Source of the DNA: Phoronis australis
Taxonomy: Eukaryota > Phoronida > Phoronidae
Length of the DNA stretch: 64,000 bases
NCBI GenBank assembly: GCA_002633005.1
Contig: NMRA01000147.1
Location: 62,001-126,000 of the forward strand
Direction of reading: 5' to 3'
Shown: positions 22,686 to 32,519 of the stretch, piece by piece
Numbering within the stretch: the first letter of the stretch is position 1
How the letters are laid out: every line of letters begins with the position of its first letter
Program-made: the position numbers and the translations under genes
The notes under the pieces: model-generated
Databases searched by the model: none
What the model was told of the DNA's origin: nothing
The model's input: only the letters and a program-made list of their open reading frames with translations

Positions 22686-25600
22686 ATGGAAACTTCTTTG
22701 AAACGCCTGAAGTCAAAACGCGCCGCACAGAAAGGCCAAGTCACCACCCTGCTCAACCGCCTACACGAGCTACCGTCTTCGTCATCTGAAAGCAAACTTC
22801 TACTGGGCACCCTTAACACCAAGCTGAACACCATTCGTGAATTCAACGCTGCCATCCACGACCTTATCGATGAAGACAACGCAACCGAAGAAATGTTGGC
22901 CGATGAATCCTACATAACTGAAATAGAAATTGCCATCGCTCAACTCGAAGTTCACTCCGCACACCCGTCTCCACAACATGCCGTGATCACCGCACCCTCA
23001 ACTCAGGGAAATGTACGTCTACCCAAGCTGGAACTACCTCGCTTTTCTGGCGACCGATTGAACTTCCCCGCATTCTGGGACATGTTCTCCGCCACTATTG
23101 ACTCAAATCACCAGCTTCCAGTAATACAAAAACTTCAATATTTGTTTTCGGTAATAGATGGACCTGCCAAAGAAGTTATAAGCGGACTCACCCTCACGCC
23201 AGAAAATTATGTAACTGCAAAAGAACTTCTGACAGAACGTTACGGTTCAGTAAGTAAGATCAAAGCCGACATATTCCGTTCGCTCCAATCTCTGCCACAC
23301 TCATCCCAAGGAAACTTTGGACAATTTTACTCACACCTGGAAAAAGTCCTTCGCACTCTGGACTCAGTCGATCCTTATGGTAACAAGGACTTTCTTGTTA
23401 CCGTTGTGTTAGACAAGCTGCCTATCGAGATACAGCGCAACATAGCGCGCCACAACAATGGAACTTTAGAATGCGACCTAGCCACTCTGCGCGCATTTCT
23501 AAAAACGGAACGCGACATTATGGAGGCTGGTGACCACCATCGGAACCAGCTGTCCGCCAGTCCCAGTGATTCCTGTTCAACGGCTGCCTTCCAAACCAGC
23601 GCCAGACTGTACAAGACCAATCGTAAGTGCTTTTATTGTTCGGGGGACCACATACCCACTCACTGCCCCACACACATTTCTTATGATTCTCGCTTAATTA
23701 TAGTTAAGAAAAGGAAAGCGTGTTTCAATTGTCTAGGCAACCATAGAATAGCTGACTGCCAGTCCCGCAACACCTGTCGCCAATGCAATTCGAAACATCA
23801 CAGCAGTTTATGTCGAAAACCCAAAACAGAGAACCCTCAATCGCAAAGGTCATCCTCGACCAGTTTGCCACCAGTGACAAAAGTCGCTGCTGAACCCCAC
23901 TCTCCGCCGTTAACTCAAACCACGAGCCTACCCCCGCAACCTAGCGTCGACACTAACGTCACGCACATCACCTCACCTAATACCATGGTGCTGTTAAAAA
24001 CAGCTACGGCTCCTGTTAGCGATGGGCAATTCAACACCTGTTTGACCAACATCTTATTTGACGAAGGGGCTCAAAGATCATTCATTACCACTTCCCTCGC
24101 TTCTAATCTTGGCGTTCGGCCCACTCGCCAAGAGAAAATTCAAGTGACTACATTTGGGGCCCCTCAGCAATCAGACGCAAAAACCTATGATGTGACGACT
24201 GTCATTGTGCTTTCTCCTCAAGGTGAGCGCATACCCGTCGAAGTTGTCGTCGTCCCTCACGTCACGACCCCGCTATCTATGAACATGACAACCCTCAATC
24301 GCTGTAAGCACCTCAAGGGCCTCAGACTTGCCCACAACCCCACTCAAGATGGCTCCTTTCAAGTAAACATGCTCATTGGAGCCGATCATTATTGGAACTT
24401 TGTTTTAGACAAAGTCGTCCGCGGCGACGGACCAGTAGCCGTCAACTCAAAGTTAGGGTTCTTAATTTCGAGCCCTTTAACAACATCAGAGAAGTGTTTC
24501 CCTTCAACCTCTGTGCATTTTGTAGCAGCGCCGCCCATGAACTTAGAGAGATATTGGGAATTGGAATCAATTGGCATTAACCAAAACTCTACTCCTACCG
24601 ACGATGGCAAGCTCACCCCTTTCTACGAGGCCATCACCCAACTTAAGGACGGCCAGTATGAGGTGAAACTTCCGTGGAAACCAGACCACGGGGACCTCCC
24701 CTCCAACTATGGCGTTTCCTATGCACGCACACGCGCTATGGTCAAACGTTTAGACTCTGACACTCTATCTCACTGTGACCAAATTATCAAAAAACAATTG
24801 ACCGCTGGAATAATTGAGACAGCGTCGAGTGACCATAACGGTCATTTTATCCCACATCGACCGGTGATTCGACCTGACTCTAAAACTACACCTGTACGCT
24901 TGGTGTATGACTGCAGCTGTAAACCCGACCGTGCCAGACCATCCCTGAATGACTGTCTCCAAGTAGGCCCCTCACTAATAAATGACTTGTGCGCCATTCT
25001 GCTGAGATTTCGATTGCACAAAATTGGCCTATCTGCCGACCTCGAAAAGGCATTTCACCAAATCCAGGTACATGAATGTGATCGAGACTACCTTAAATTT
25101 CTATGGCTTTCAGACCCAAATGACCCTGACAGTGATTTTGTAACCTACCGATTTCGCACAGTACTGTTTGGTGCTGTATGCTCACCGTTTATTTTGAATG
25201 CGATAGTACGTTACCATCTTGACCGCTATGATAACGACCCCATTGCCTCAGACATCAAACGCAACTGCTATGTGGACAATATCATTACCAGCTGTCCTAC
25301 TGTTGACCATTCACAGAAATATTTTGACCGCAGTCGAGCCATCATGAAAGCAGCTGGTTTCAATTTGCGCTCTTGGGCTTCTTCGGACAAGACTGTTCGA
25401 GACACAGCTGTTAAGCATAAAGTTGCTGACAACTCTACCAGCGTGAAAGTACTGGGCATCAACTGGGACACTCAAGCAGACAGCGTTAATCTAATGAGCC
25501 ATGACCTTGATGATTCTAACCACTGTAACACGCACGTTTACACAAAACGAAATGTTGTCAGTTCGACAGCTAAGTTGTTTGATCCTCTAGGGCTTGTAAA

Positions 25601-27968
25601 CCCAGTGGCTGTTCGTGCCAAACTATTCATTCAAAAACTGTGGGCTGACAAGTGTGAGTGGGATGAACCCCTGTACAGTACATTGCATAACGAGTGGTCT
25701 GACATTGCAGGAGATCTTCAGAAGTGTTCTCAGATATCCCTTCCCAGGGAATATTTTCCTAGTAGTGATTGTGTTACTAATGTCAATGTGCATGTCTTCT
25801 GTGATGCTAGTGCCAAAGCATATGGTGCTGTAGTCTATCTACAATGTTTTGATCAGGCAACATTAATTATGTCTAAGTGTAGAGCATCACCCCTCAAGTG
25901 TAAGCGTACATTACCACAGTTGGAGCTACTAGCAGCTTTAATTGGCTCACGCCTACTTCAGTATACTATGTCCTCATTAGCAGATGTCATCTCAGTGGAC
26001 AGTGTATTTCTTTGGTCAGACAGCCAGATTACATTACACTGGCTACAGTCTAAGAAAAAACTGCCTGTATTTGTTCAAAACCGTGTAACTGAAATTCATG
26101 CCCTGACAACTCGTGCCAAATGGATGTACTGTCCAACGGATAGTAACCCTGCCGATCTTTTAACCAGGGGCATTGTTTTTGAAACTTTGAAACGATCACG
26201 CTTATGGTGGAACGGCCCCGACTGGCTTCCCAAACAACAATGGCCACCCCAATCACTACATTTGGACACTACCCCAGATGTTCTGGTCTTACCAGTAATA
26301 AATGACCCGCGTAGCAATCAACACCCCTCAGCCAACGTTCAACCTGGTGTCAGCCAAATCATGGACATCAACAGGTTCTCTACCCTTCGTCGATTGCTTC
26401 GTGTCACCGCATGGGTAAACAGGTTTGTCAACCGGTGCAAAGACCCAACCTCAGCCGTTTCCGAGACTCTAACCGCGCAAGAGCTCAATTCTGCGAAACG
26501 CCTGTGGATTTCGGCTACACAACATGAAATCTACCACATAAACATCGAAGACGTCATACAGGCCAAAAACAAAACGTCACTTGTCAAACAATTGAAGTTG
26601 TTTCTTCAAGATGGCCTATTACTCAGCGCAGGGAGAATACACAACGCCAACCTACCTGACCACACCAAGTTTCCCATCCTGTTGCCATCCGCCCACAAGT
26701 TCACAGAATTGGTCATCAAAGATGCACACGTCAGAACCCTCCACAGTGGTGTCAACATGACCAGCACATACTTACGTCAGCACTACTGGATTCCAAGAAT
26801 ACGCCAACGCGTAAAGGCTGTCATCCGACTGTGTGTACCATGTCGCAGAGTGACTGGTCAACCGTATCCTCAGCCAGCCACGCCCCCACTGCCTGCTGAC
26901 CGCGTGCGAGATGCACAACCTTTTGAGATCACAGGTGTCGATTACACTGGCCATCTGTTCGTCAAGAACCCTTCTGACAGCAACAACACAGCCTACGTAT
27001 GTTTGTTTACGTGTGCAATTACTCGAGCGATACATCTGGAGTTGGTCTCTGACTTAACTGTCACATCATTTATTCAAGCCTTTCGTCGCTTTGCCAGCCG
27101 ACGCTCCTTACCACGAGTTATGATTTCTGACAATGCCACAAATTTTGTTGGTGCTCCAGCAGACGTCAATGAATTGATCAAATCTGCTCAGATTCAAGAT
27201 TTCCTCGCAGATCAACACGTTACATGGAAATTCATTCCACGCCGCGCTCCATGGTTCGGTGGTTTTTGGGAACGTCTCGTTGGAATTACCAAGACCTGCT
27301 TAAAAAAGGTCCTCGGTCGTTCACAAGTGCCATTTGATGAACTTCGTACGATTCTCACTGAATGTGAATGTATCCTAAACGATCGACCCCTCACATTTGT
27401 ATCCGGGTCTGACGATGAACCTGAACCGCTATCTCCATCTCACATATTATACGGACGTAGACTCTCAGGTTTTCCCTTCCGCGACGTTCAAAATGACGAA
27501 CTCATTGACCCCAATTTCGACGCGACTACTGTACAATTGCAGTATACAAGGCGATCTGCTCTAATCAGTCATTTCTTTCGCCGTTGGCAACACGAATATT
27601 TAACTGCACTTCGTGAAAGACAACAACTCGTAACCCGACGTAACCATACTTTACCCATCAACATCGGCGACGTTGTTTTGGTTCACGACGACAAGCCACG
27701 TGTTTTATGGAAAATGGCTAGAGTGGAGCGACTCAATTACGGGCATGACGGATTCATTCGCTCTGCCGACATTCGTTCTCAGTCTGGCAGAACCAACCGT
27801 CCCGTGACTAAGCTCTACCCGCTCGAAACAAGTGTAGACTCCGTTCCGAATCCGCCACCTACCAACACTACAAATACCCCATCTAATTCAACCTTGCATC
27901 CTCCACGACCACAAAGACGGGCAGCTCTCCAAGCTCGTCACAATATCCGACGTTGGACCTCTGATTGA
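22686..27968 (+). CDS. BEL/Pao Gag-Pol polyprotein
   Basis: A single open frame of 1760 codons starting at ATG 22686 in the context ccaccATGG. Seen in order: Gag with a coiled N-terminus; three zinc knuckles at about residues 313-375 (CFYCSGDHIPTHC, CFNCLGNHRIADC, CRQCNSKHHSSLC); aspartic protease near 457 with DEGAQRSFI, where DSG is usual; reverse transcriptase with SADLEKAFHQI (about 782) and YVDN (about 861); RNase H with FCDASAKAYG (about 1037) and LWSDSQI; integrase with HSGVNMT...CVPC (about 1352), ITGVDYTG (about 1412), ISDNATNF (about 1479) and FWERLVG (about 1527); and a C-terminal GDVVLVHDD module. The protease-RT-RNase H-integrase order, the YVDN box and the integrase sequence identify BEL/Pao. 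No envelope frame follows. It is intact at the coding level. Whether the Glu in the protease loop is tolerated is unclear. Confidence 0.5.
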   Translation: METSLKRLKSKRAAQKGQVTTLLNRLHELPSSSSESKLLLGTLNTKLNTIREFNAAIHDLIDEDNATEEMLADESYITEIEIAIAQLEVHSAHPSPQHAVITAPSTQGNVRLPKLELPRFSGDRLNFPAFWDMFSATIDSNHQLPVIQKLQYLFSVIDGPAKEVISGLTLTPENYVTAKELLTERYGSVSKIKADIFRSLQSLPHSSQGNFGQFYSHLEKVLRTLDSVDPYGNKDFLVTVVLDKLPIEIQRNIARHNNGTLECDLATLRAFLKTERDIMEAGDHHRNQLSASPSDSCSTAAFQTSARLYKTNRKCFYCSGDHIPTHCPTHISYDSRLIIVKKRKACFNCLGNHRIADCQSRNTCRQCNSKHHSSLCRKPKTENPQSQRSSSTSLPPVTKVAAEPHSPPLTQTTSLPPQPSVDTNVTHITSPNTMVLLKTATAPVSDGQFNTCLTNILFDEGAQRSFITTSLASNLGVRPTRQEKIQVTTFGAPQQSDAKTYDVTTVIVLSPQGERIPVEVVVVPHVTTPLSMNMTTLNRCKHLKGLRLAHNPTQDGSFQVNMLIGADHYWNFVLDKVVRGDGPVAVNSKLGFLISSPLTTSEKCFPSTSVHFVAAPPMNLERYWELESIGINQNSTPTDDGKLTPFYEAITQLKDGQYEVKLPWKPDHGDLPSNYGVSYARTRAMVKRLDSDTLSHCDQIIKKQLTAGIIETASSDHNGHFIPHRPVIRPDSKTTPVRLVYDCSCKPDRARPSLNDCLQVGPSLINDLCAILLRFRLHKIGLSADLEKAFHQIQVHECDRDYLKFLWLSDPNDPDSDFVTYRFRTVLFGAVCSPFILNAIVRYHLDRYDNDPIASDIKRNCYVDNIITSCPTVDHSQKYFDRSRAIMKAAGFNLRSWASSDKTVRDTAVKHKVADNSTSVKVLGINWDTQADSVNLMSHDLDDSNHCNTHVYTKRNVVSSTAKLFDPLGLVNPVAVRAKLFIQKLWADKCEWDEPLYSTLHNEWSDIAGDLQKCSQISLPREYFPSSDCVTNVNVHVFCDASAKAYGAVVYLQCFDQATLIMSKCRASPLKCKRTLPQLELLAALIGSRLLQYTMSSLADVISVDSVFLWSDSQITLHWLQSKKKLPVFVQNRVTEIHALTTRAKWMYCPTDSNPADLLTRGIVFETLKRSRLWWNGPDWLPKQQWPPQSLHLDTTPDVLVLPVINDPRSNQHPSANVQPGVSQIMDINRFSTLRRLLRVTAWVNRFVNRCKDPTSAVSETLTAQELNSAKRLWISATQHEIYHINIEDVIQAKNKTSLVKQLKLFLQDGLLLSAGRIHNANLPDHTKFPILLPSAHKFTELVIKDAHVRTLHSGVNMTSTYLRQHYWIPRIRQRVKAVIRLCVPCRRVTGQPYPQPATPPLPADRVRDAQPFEITGVDYTGHLFVKNPSDSNNTAYVCLFTCAITRAIHLELVSDLTVTSFIQAFRRFASRRSLPRVMISDNATNFVGAPADVNELIKSAQIQDFLADQHVTWKFIPRRAPWFGGFWERLVGITKTCLKKVLGRSQVPFDELRTILTECECILNDRPLTFVSGSDDEPEPLSPSHILYGRRLSGFPFRDVQNDELIDPNFDATTVQLQYTRRSALISHFFRRWQHEYLTALRERQQLVTRRNHTLPINIGDVVLVHDDKPRVLWKMARVERLNYGHDGFIRSADIRSQSGRTNRPVTKLYPLETSVDSVPNPPPTNTTNTPSNSTLHPPRPQRRAALQARHNIRRWTSD

Positions 27969-28120
27969 TTCGACCACATTATTTAGTTTTTCATACGTGC
28001 CCCTTTTTCACATGTTTATAGTACCAATTTCTTATTCTAGCATGTTTCTCGTTTTAGTTCTAGCATTGTTCATTGTACATGTATTTGAGTACTAGTTGTT
28101 TTTTAATTCCTCAACTTTGC

Positions 28121-28132
28121 GTGGGGGGAGGA
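28121..28132 (+). other. BEL polypurine tract
   Basis: gtggggggagga directly before the 3' LTR. Confidence 0.5.
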
Positions 28133-28544
28133 TGTCGCAGAATGTGTTATTGTGTTTTTGGTTCATTACTTGTTTAGTTTAATCACCGTATTACATCACT
28201 TACTGTTGTTGTTTACTACCACTTTCTCCGCATGCAGAACATGAGTAATACTTCCTTTCCCAGAACTGTTTATCATCAGCATAGTGCATCCTTTATTTGT
28301 TCATTAATTTCATTGGTTAATTCGTGTTTCTCAGGTCTCTATATATATCACTTTCACCATATTTTAAGTAGTATCAGTAGCTTCAGTAGTATGAGTTGAT
28401 TAGTAGTTTGTTCTCCGCATTGAGAGTTGTTCTCATCATTCGTTGACAGTCTTCAATATACTAGTCAAGATTCATCTCGTGTTTCTTGCCTATACGAACC
28501 ACCTCGTACACAGCCAAACCGCAATTTCCAGTGTACTCCCCACA
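28133..28544 (+). repeat. BEL 3' LTR
   Basis: It matches 22204-22617 except for about four substitutions and a missing tt in the ctcttgtg region, and ends ctccccaca. Confidence 0.5.
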
Positions 28545-28549
28545 AAGAT
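28545..28549. repeat. BEL target-site duplication, right (aagat)
   Basis: Matches 22199-22203. Together they mark a clean integration. Confidence 0.5.
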
Positions 28550-28860
28550 GACGATAAAGATGATGACGAAGATGACGAATATGACGACGATGGTAGCGAG
28601 AATGAACAAAAGAAGTAATAATAACATACACGTGACGAACGTAGAAGTCCGAAATCAGTAAGAAAAAGGCTACAGTCTTGGGCGACACTTGGCGATATTA
28701 ACGGAAAAGACAACGACGGAGATGATGACGAAGATGATGACGATGATGACGAATGTGATGATGGTGGTTGCGATGATGAACAACATCACAACATTCATAT
28801 GACGAACTTAGATGTCATAAATCAATAAGAAATAGGCTCAATCTAGTTCAATAGAAGATA
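28550..28860. repeat. Duplicated GATGA-rich unit, first copy split by BEL
   Basis: The unit cttggcgaaattaac...(gatgatgac)n...cgaaatcagtaag occurs twice. Copy 1 begins at about 22181, is interrupted by the BEL element and resumes at 28550-28687. Copy 2 runs from about 28688 to 28855. The acidic runs in translation are a by-product of the simple repeat. Confidence 0.5.
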
Positions 28861-28869
28861 AACCAAAAT

Positions 28870-29735
28870 CAATGCAGCAAGAGCGCTCAAAAAAGGAACA
28901 GCGTTATCAGAAAATCTCAAATAACTCGAAAAGTAGACGTCCTAGCGAAAAATGGAAAACATCTTCTGAAAGCCCATTCAAAATTCTATCTAAACTGATG
29001 GTATCGTCTAATTCCGTAAATTTTTCGAAAAAAAATGAAATTTTGCGTTTTTTTAAGAAATTCAAAGTCAAATAACTCGAAAACGGTAAGTCTGAGAAAA
29101 AAATTGTTATAGTTCATTTGAAAGAGTATACCTTAGAGAATCCACATGCAAAAATTCACGTCATTTTCTTCTCTCGTTTAAATGGCACCTAAGTACGACT
29201 GAAAATAGGTCAACATGCGCCAGAACCGCCATCTTGAAAGCAACTTCCGGTTTTTTGGCTTTGTATAATAGCATGTCATAAGAAACTAATACTTGTAAAA
29301 ATTCGAAGGAATTGGTCCCATAATGCGCCCTCTACGGGAGAAAACGTTTTTAGCCCAAAATCGAGGTGCGCATGCGCGATCGCCGATATTTCCGCCATCT
29401 TTAACCGGAAGTAAACAATTTCCGGCATATATGTAATGCACATCCGGGCCATTCATTGTGCTGATTTTCAGCTCTGTACGTAAAAAATTGTAGCCTCCAG
29501 AAGCCTTTGAATCTTAAAATGAAAACAAAATGGCCGCCACAGCCGCCATCTTGGATCCGATTTTGACGAAAAACAATAGGCTTCCAGTACTTCCGGAAGT
29601 ACGTGTTATGTGTAAATTTCGTGATGATCGGACGAAAATTACGACCTGTATCGTGCGAACAAACAAAAAAAAACAAAAAAAAAACAAACTTAGTATCACA
29701 GCAATATACTTGGCGAAATTTATTTCGCCAAGTAA
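28870..29735. repeat. Unclassified dispersed-repeat-like segment ending in a hairpin
   Basis: AT-rich, with repeated phrases (ataactcgaaaa at about 28920 and 29072) and CCGCCATCTTG-like words. It ends in an A-rich stretch and a 12-bp perfect stem acttggcgaaat / atttcgccaagt with a 2-nt loop at 29708-29733. The class is unknown. Confidence 0.5.
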
Positions 29736-30088
29736 TAATACTCACATAAAACGGAGATCTTAGCAGAATGAAAGATTACTGACAAAGACGAAGAAATTTC
29801 TTGAAGCAGATTGTTTAAGACAATACCCTGAAATGTGAAAGGGTACGCTGCAGTTGGCCAACGAACAAACTTTGAAGTGAAAAGGTGACCCCAGATAACA
29901 CGACCAATGAATAAACGCAATGTCGGTCAGCGACCCTATGACGCTGATGGCCGCATAGCAGGAGGAGTTCAACGAACAGGTAAGTAATTAAAGATCGCAG
30001 TACTCGGGGACAAAGAAGTGGGGAGTCTTACAGCACAGCTACGGGCCAGTGCTGTAGTTTTAAAATTAGAGGTAAGAAGGCGCCCAGG

Positions 30089-31039
30089 CAGTGGCGGATC
30101 TAGGATATCACAAGGGGAGGCCCAACACTTCGTCTGAAAACATTTGTGCAAAGCACGGTTAGATGCGCATAGCACCAAATGGGGAGAGGTCGCCCAAGAA
30201 AATTTTTCTGTTTTTCCTCTAAAAATCAAGCATTTTCCTTGATTCCTGAAGTATTATGCAAGAAAAAAGGCAAAGAAAAAAAAAACAGCAAAAGGTCACA
30301 GACTCGAACTCACGATCTGACGTTTAGTTCGCGCGTGCTTTACCAATGCACCACTGACGACTTCGCTCACGTTTTTGATAATAAGAGATCTAGTTGTTTA
30401 TGGTCCACAACGTTTGCGCGCGAAACCTACTTCTTTTTGTAATGCTTATTACACTTTTTATATTTTTGCAATCAGTTCGTAACAAATTTGTTGTATTTAA
30501 AATAGTTTTCAATTGCCCAAAAGACCAAATCCGTTTTTTGTGTTGGCATTAATGACGCGATTGCTTTGGAAATCGTCTTAAGTTAAGGTTTGACAAAGAG
30601 AAAATTATGAGTTTCTGAGTGATTCACTAAGGCTTCGAATAAAATTGACATCTTACCAGCAGCTTCTGTTTTTTCATCATCACTCAGATTCCATTTTCTT
30701 TAAAAAAAATGAAGTAATTTTCTTCATTTCACAGTGAAGCAGACGACGGAAACGGAGTCGTAGTGCGCAGAGCCGCGTCTGCCGGTCGCCTGGGATACCG
30801 CGGGAGAGCCTATACTTAGCCATAGTTTCGATCCGAATTTGACACTTGAAATTGGATCTGAGCCCCCCCCCCAAACACATTAAAACTGCACACATTTAAA
30901 TCTTGTTTCCGCCGTATAATGTTAATTTCCGGCCAGGTTAATTAATAACCTCAACATTTCCTTATGCTCTTGTTTTTTTATTTTTTGCGGCAGCCAAGGG
31001 GGGGGCGGGCCCCCTGGGTCCCCCCTAAATCCGCCTATG
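30089..31039. mobile_element. CAGTGGCGGAT-ended element, copy A (nested)
   Basis: Ends cagtggcggatctagg and cctaaatccgcctatg are inverted repeats of each other with runs of G or C just inside. It is similar along its length to 42021-43003. hAT elements often start CAGTGGCGGATC, but no transposase is present and no 8-bp duplication is visible, so the class is provisional. Confidence 0.5.
30292..30361 (-). repeat. tRNA-like cassette in copy A
   Basis: On the minus strand TGGTGCATTGGTAAAGCA (A-box-like) precedes GTGAGTTCGAGTCTG (B-box-like). The anticodon stem does not pair well. Copy B has a different tRNA-like sequence at the same place. Confidence 0.5.
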
Positions 31040-31559
31040 AAGCCCACCGTATAGCCTTGAGCACTGAACGTAAGTTACGGCACGTGTAGGCGCTACGTTA
31101 AATACCAAAAGGTGGTTGGCTGCGCCTATGTACGTGCGCCTAGCCCCACTACAGCACTGTATGGCGGGGTCATAGCATAAACGCCGGGTCACACTGAACG
31201 GTGGTCCGAATTAGCAAATAGTGAACGCGAACCTATAGTACACCGAAAAAATTGACAACGACAAAATGCGTCTTTGCAGGTGCTCAAAATAATTAAATGT
31301 CGACAATAAACGCCACCCTTTTTCACGGGCTCCTCCAGCGAAGCATGATCTTGTGTGGTACAAATCTCCAAAGGAACCTCAAACGATACCACTGAGCAAC
31401 ATATAGGCTCTATACTGTTAGGCCTACTACATTAAAATCTTCTCTCATTTTTTCCATTTTTGGGTTAAATATTTAATTGCTGCTCAATGGTTTCAGTTAC
31501 ACACTGCTTCCTTTTGGATAACCTTGAGATTCGCATCACCGTGATACGGATCGATTTGA

Positions 31560-31620
31560 CGCAGGACTAACATTCTTTCTCAGCTACAAGAATGTTAGAC
31601 CCAATGCGTAAGGTGTTTTT
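31560..31620. repeat. Hairpin, 11-bp perfect stem
   Basis: ctaacattctt and aagaatgttag form a perfect stem around a ten-base loop, and flanking acgca/tgcgt extend it after a small bulge. It may be a MITE remnant or a structured transcript. Confidence 0.5.
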
Positions 31621-31933
31621 AGATCACCGATCTAAATCTATAATTACAGTCAGTACTAAAGTTAGCACGCTCGAAAAGAACGGACTCGGTAGCGAGCGGA
31701 TCAAAGTCGGCCAGATTACTCCGTGAGCTCAATGCGAAATTAAGGTTTGCCGCCGAGTCCGGGCTATTTTGCTCGCTCGTCCTAAATTATTTCTCCCACC
31801 GACTTCACGCTCTTGGCTAGTGCGGAGTTCTTCTTGCGCATTTCTTGCACTCATAGTTGTTGCTATTTCTGCATACTCACTGTTCACGCACTGTAATATT
31901 TTATGCCATAACACTGACTCCAGCCCTTCAACT

Positions 31934-32519
31934 GCTAACTCCTCGCTGGTTCCCTGCGTGCCGCTGGGTGGTCAGTACTGAGCCAGCACGCAGGTATCAC
32001 TCTTTAAGTTACAAAATTTTCCTCGGGAAATTTTTGTACACCGCGTTTGGCTATCTCAACAGGCAGCGCTTTATGCAAACAAATTGGCATGACTGTTTGA
32101 CTGAAGTGTAAATGTGGTCTGTTGTCAGAAAAATTGGTGCTTAAAATTTACGTTCGGGAAATGTGAATCCTACAAATTGTGGTTGCGCCTTTTCGATGAC
32201 TTTTGTTTCCGTTGCTGTCCTGTATTCATACAGTATGAATAACGCACCGGTTAAATCGGGCCAGATATGTGTTAATTGTACATGCATGTGCTTCAAGTAC
32301 GTGACTATTGAACATCACTGCAGAAACGAAATAGTTGCTGCGACGCCACTTGTATGACAAGGTTAAAAATCGTTCACAGTCCGCCATTTTTATGGTGTTG
32401 TAATTAAAGCTAGCCAATGACTGCTTAGATTACATCAACCAATGCTAAACCGCATGCCACTGCGTGACACCTGCGTGCTGGCTATAGGCACGTAGCCGGG
32501 AACCAGCGAGTGCTAACTC
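31934..32519. mobile_element. MITE with ~60-bp terminal inverted repeats
   Basis: Left 31934-32001 and right 32457-32519 share ctcgctggttccc, cgtgcc and agccagcacgcaggt in inverted order. The interior has no coding potential. Family unknown. Confidence 0.5.

Larger units (their letters stand above)
22204..28544 (+). mobile_element. BEL/Pao LTR retrotransposon, intact and young
   Basis: 6341 bp with 414- and 412-bp LTRs (TG...CA), target duplications aagat (22199-22203 and 28545-28549), a PBS complementary to tRNA-His, a polypurine tract and one open 1760-codon Gag-Pol frame. By eye the LTRs differ by about four substitutions and one 2-bp indel (about 99% identical). It is the only full-length, unbroken transposon in the window and may be recently active. 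It landed inside the first copy of a tandemly duplicated GATGA-rich unit, which it splits. Confidence 0.5.
30047..31159. mobile_element. hAT-type MITE interrupted by a ~950-bp element
   Basis: The outer ends cagtgctgtagt and ccactacagcactg and the sequences 30047-30088 and 31040-31159 correspond to the reverse complement of the 149-bp MITE at 19298-19446. The 951-bp piece between them is a nested insertion. No convincing 8-bp duplication flanks this outer copy. Confidence 0.5.

Noticed and set aside
28465-28713. Acidic or Ser-rich peptides beside the BEL 3' LTR
   Set aside because: They arise from the GATGA simple repeat read in different frames.
30292-30361. Functional tRNA genes at this and the other tRNA-like sites
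   Set aside because: A- and B-box-like motifs are present, but acceptor and anticodon stems do not pair well enough for a working cloverleaf.
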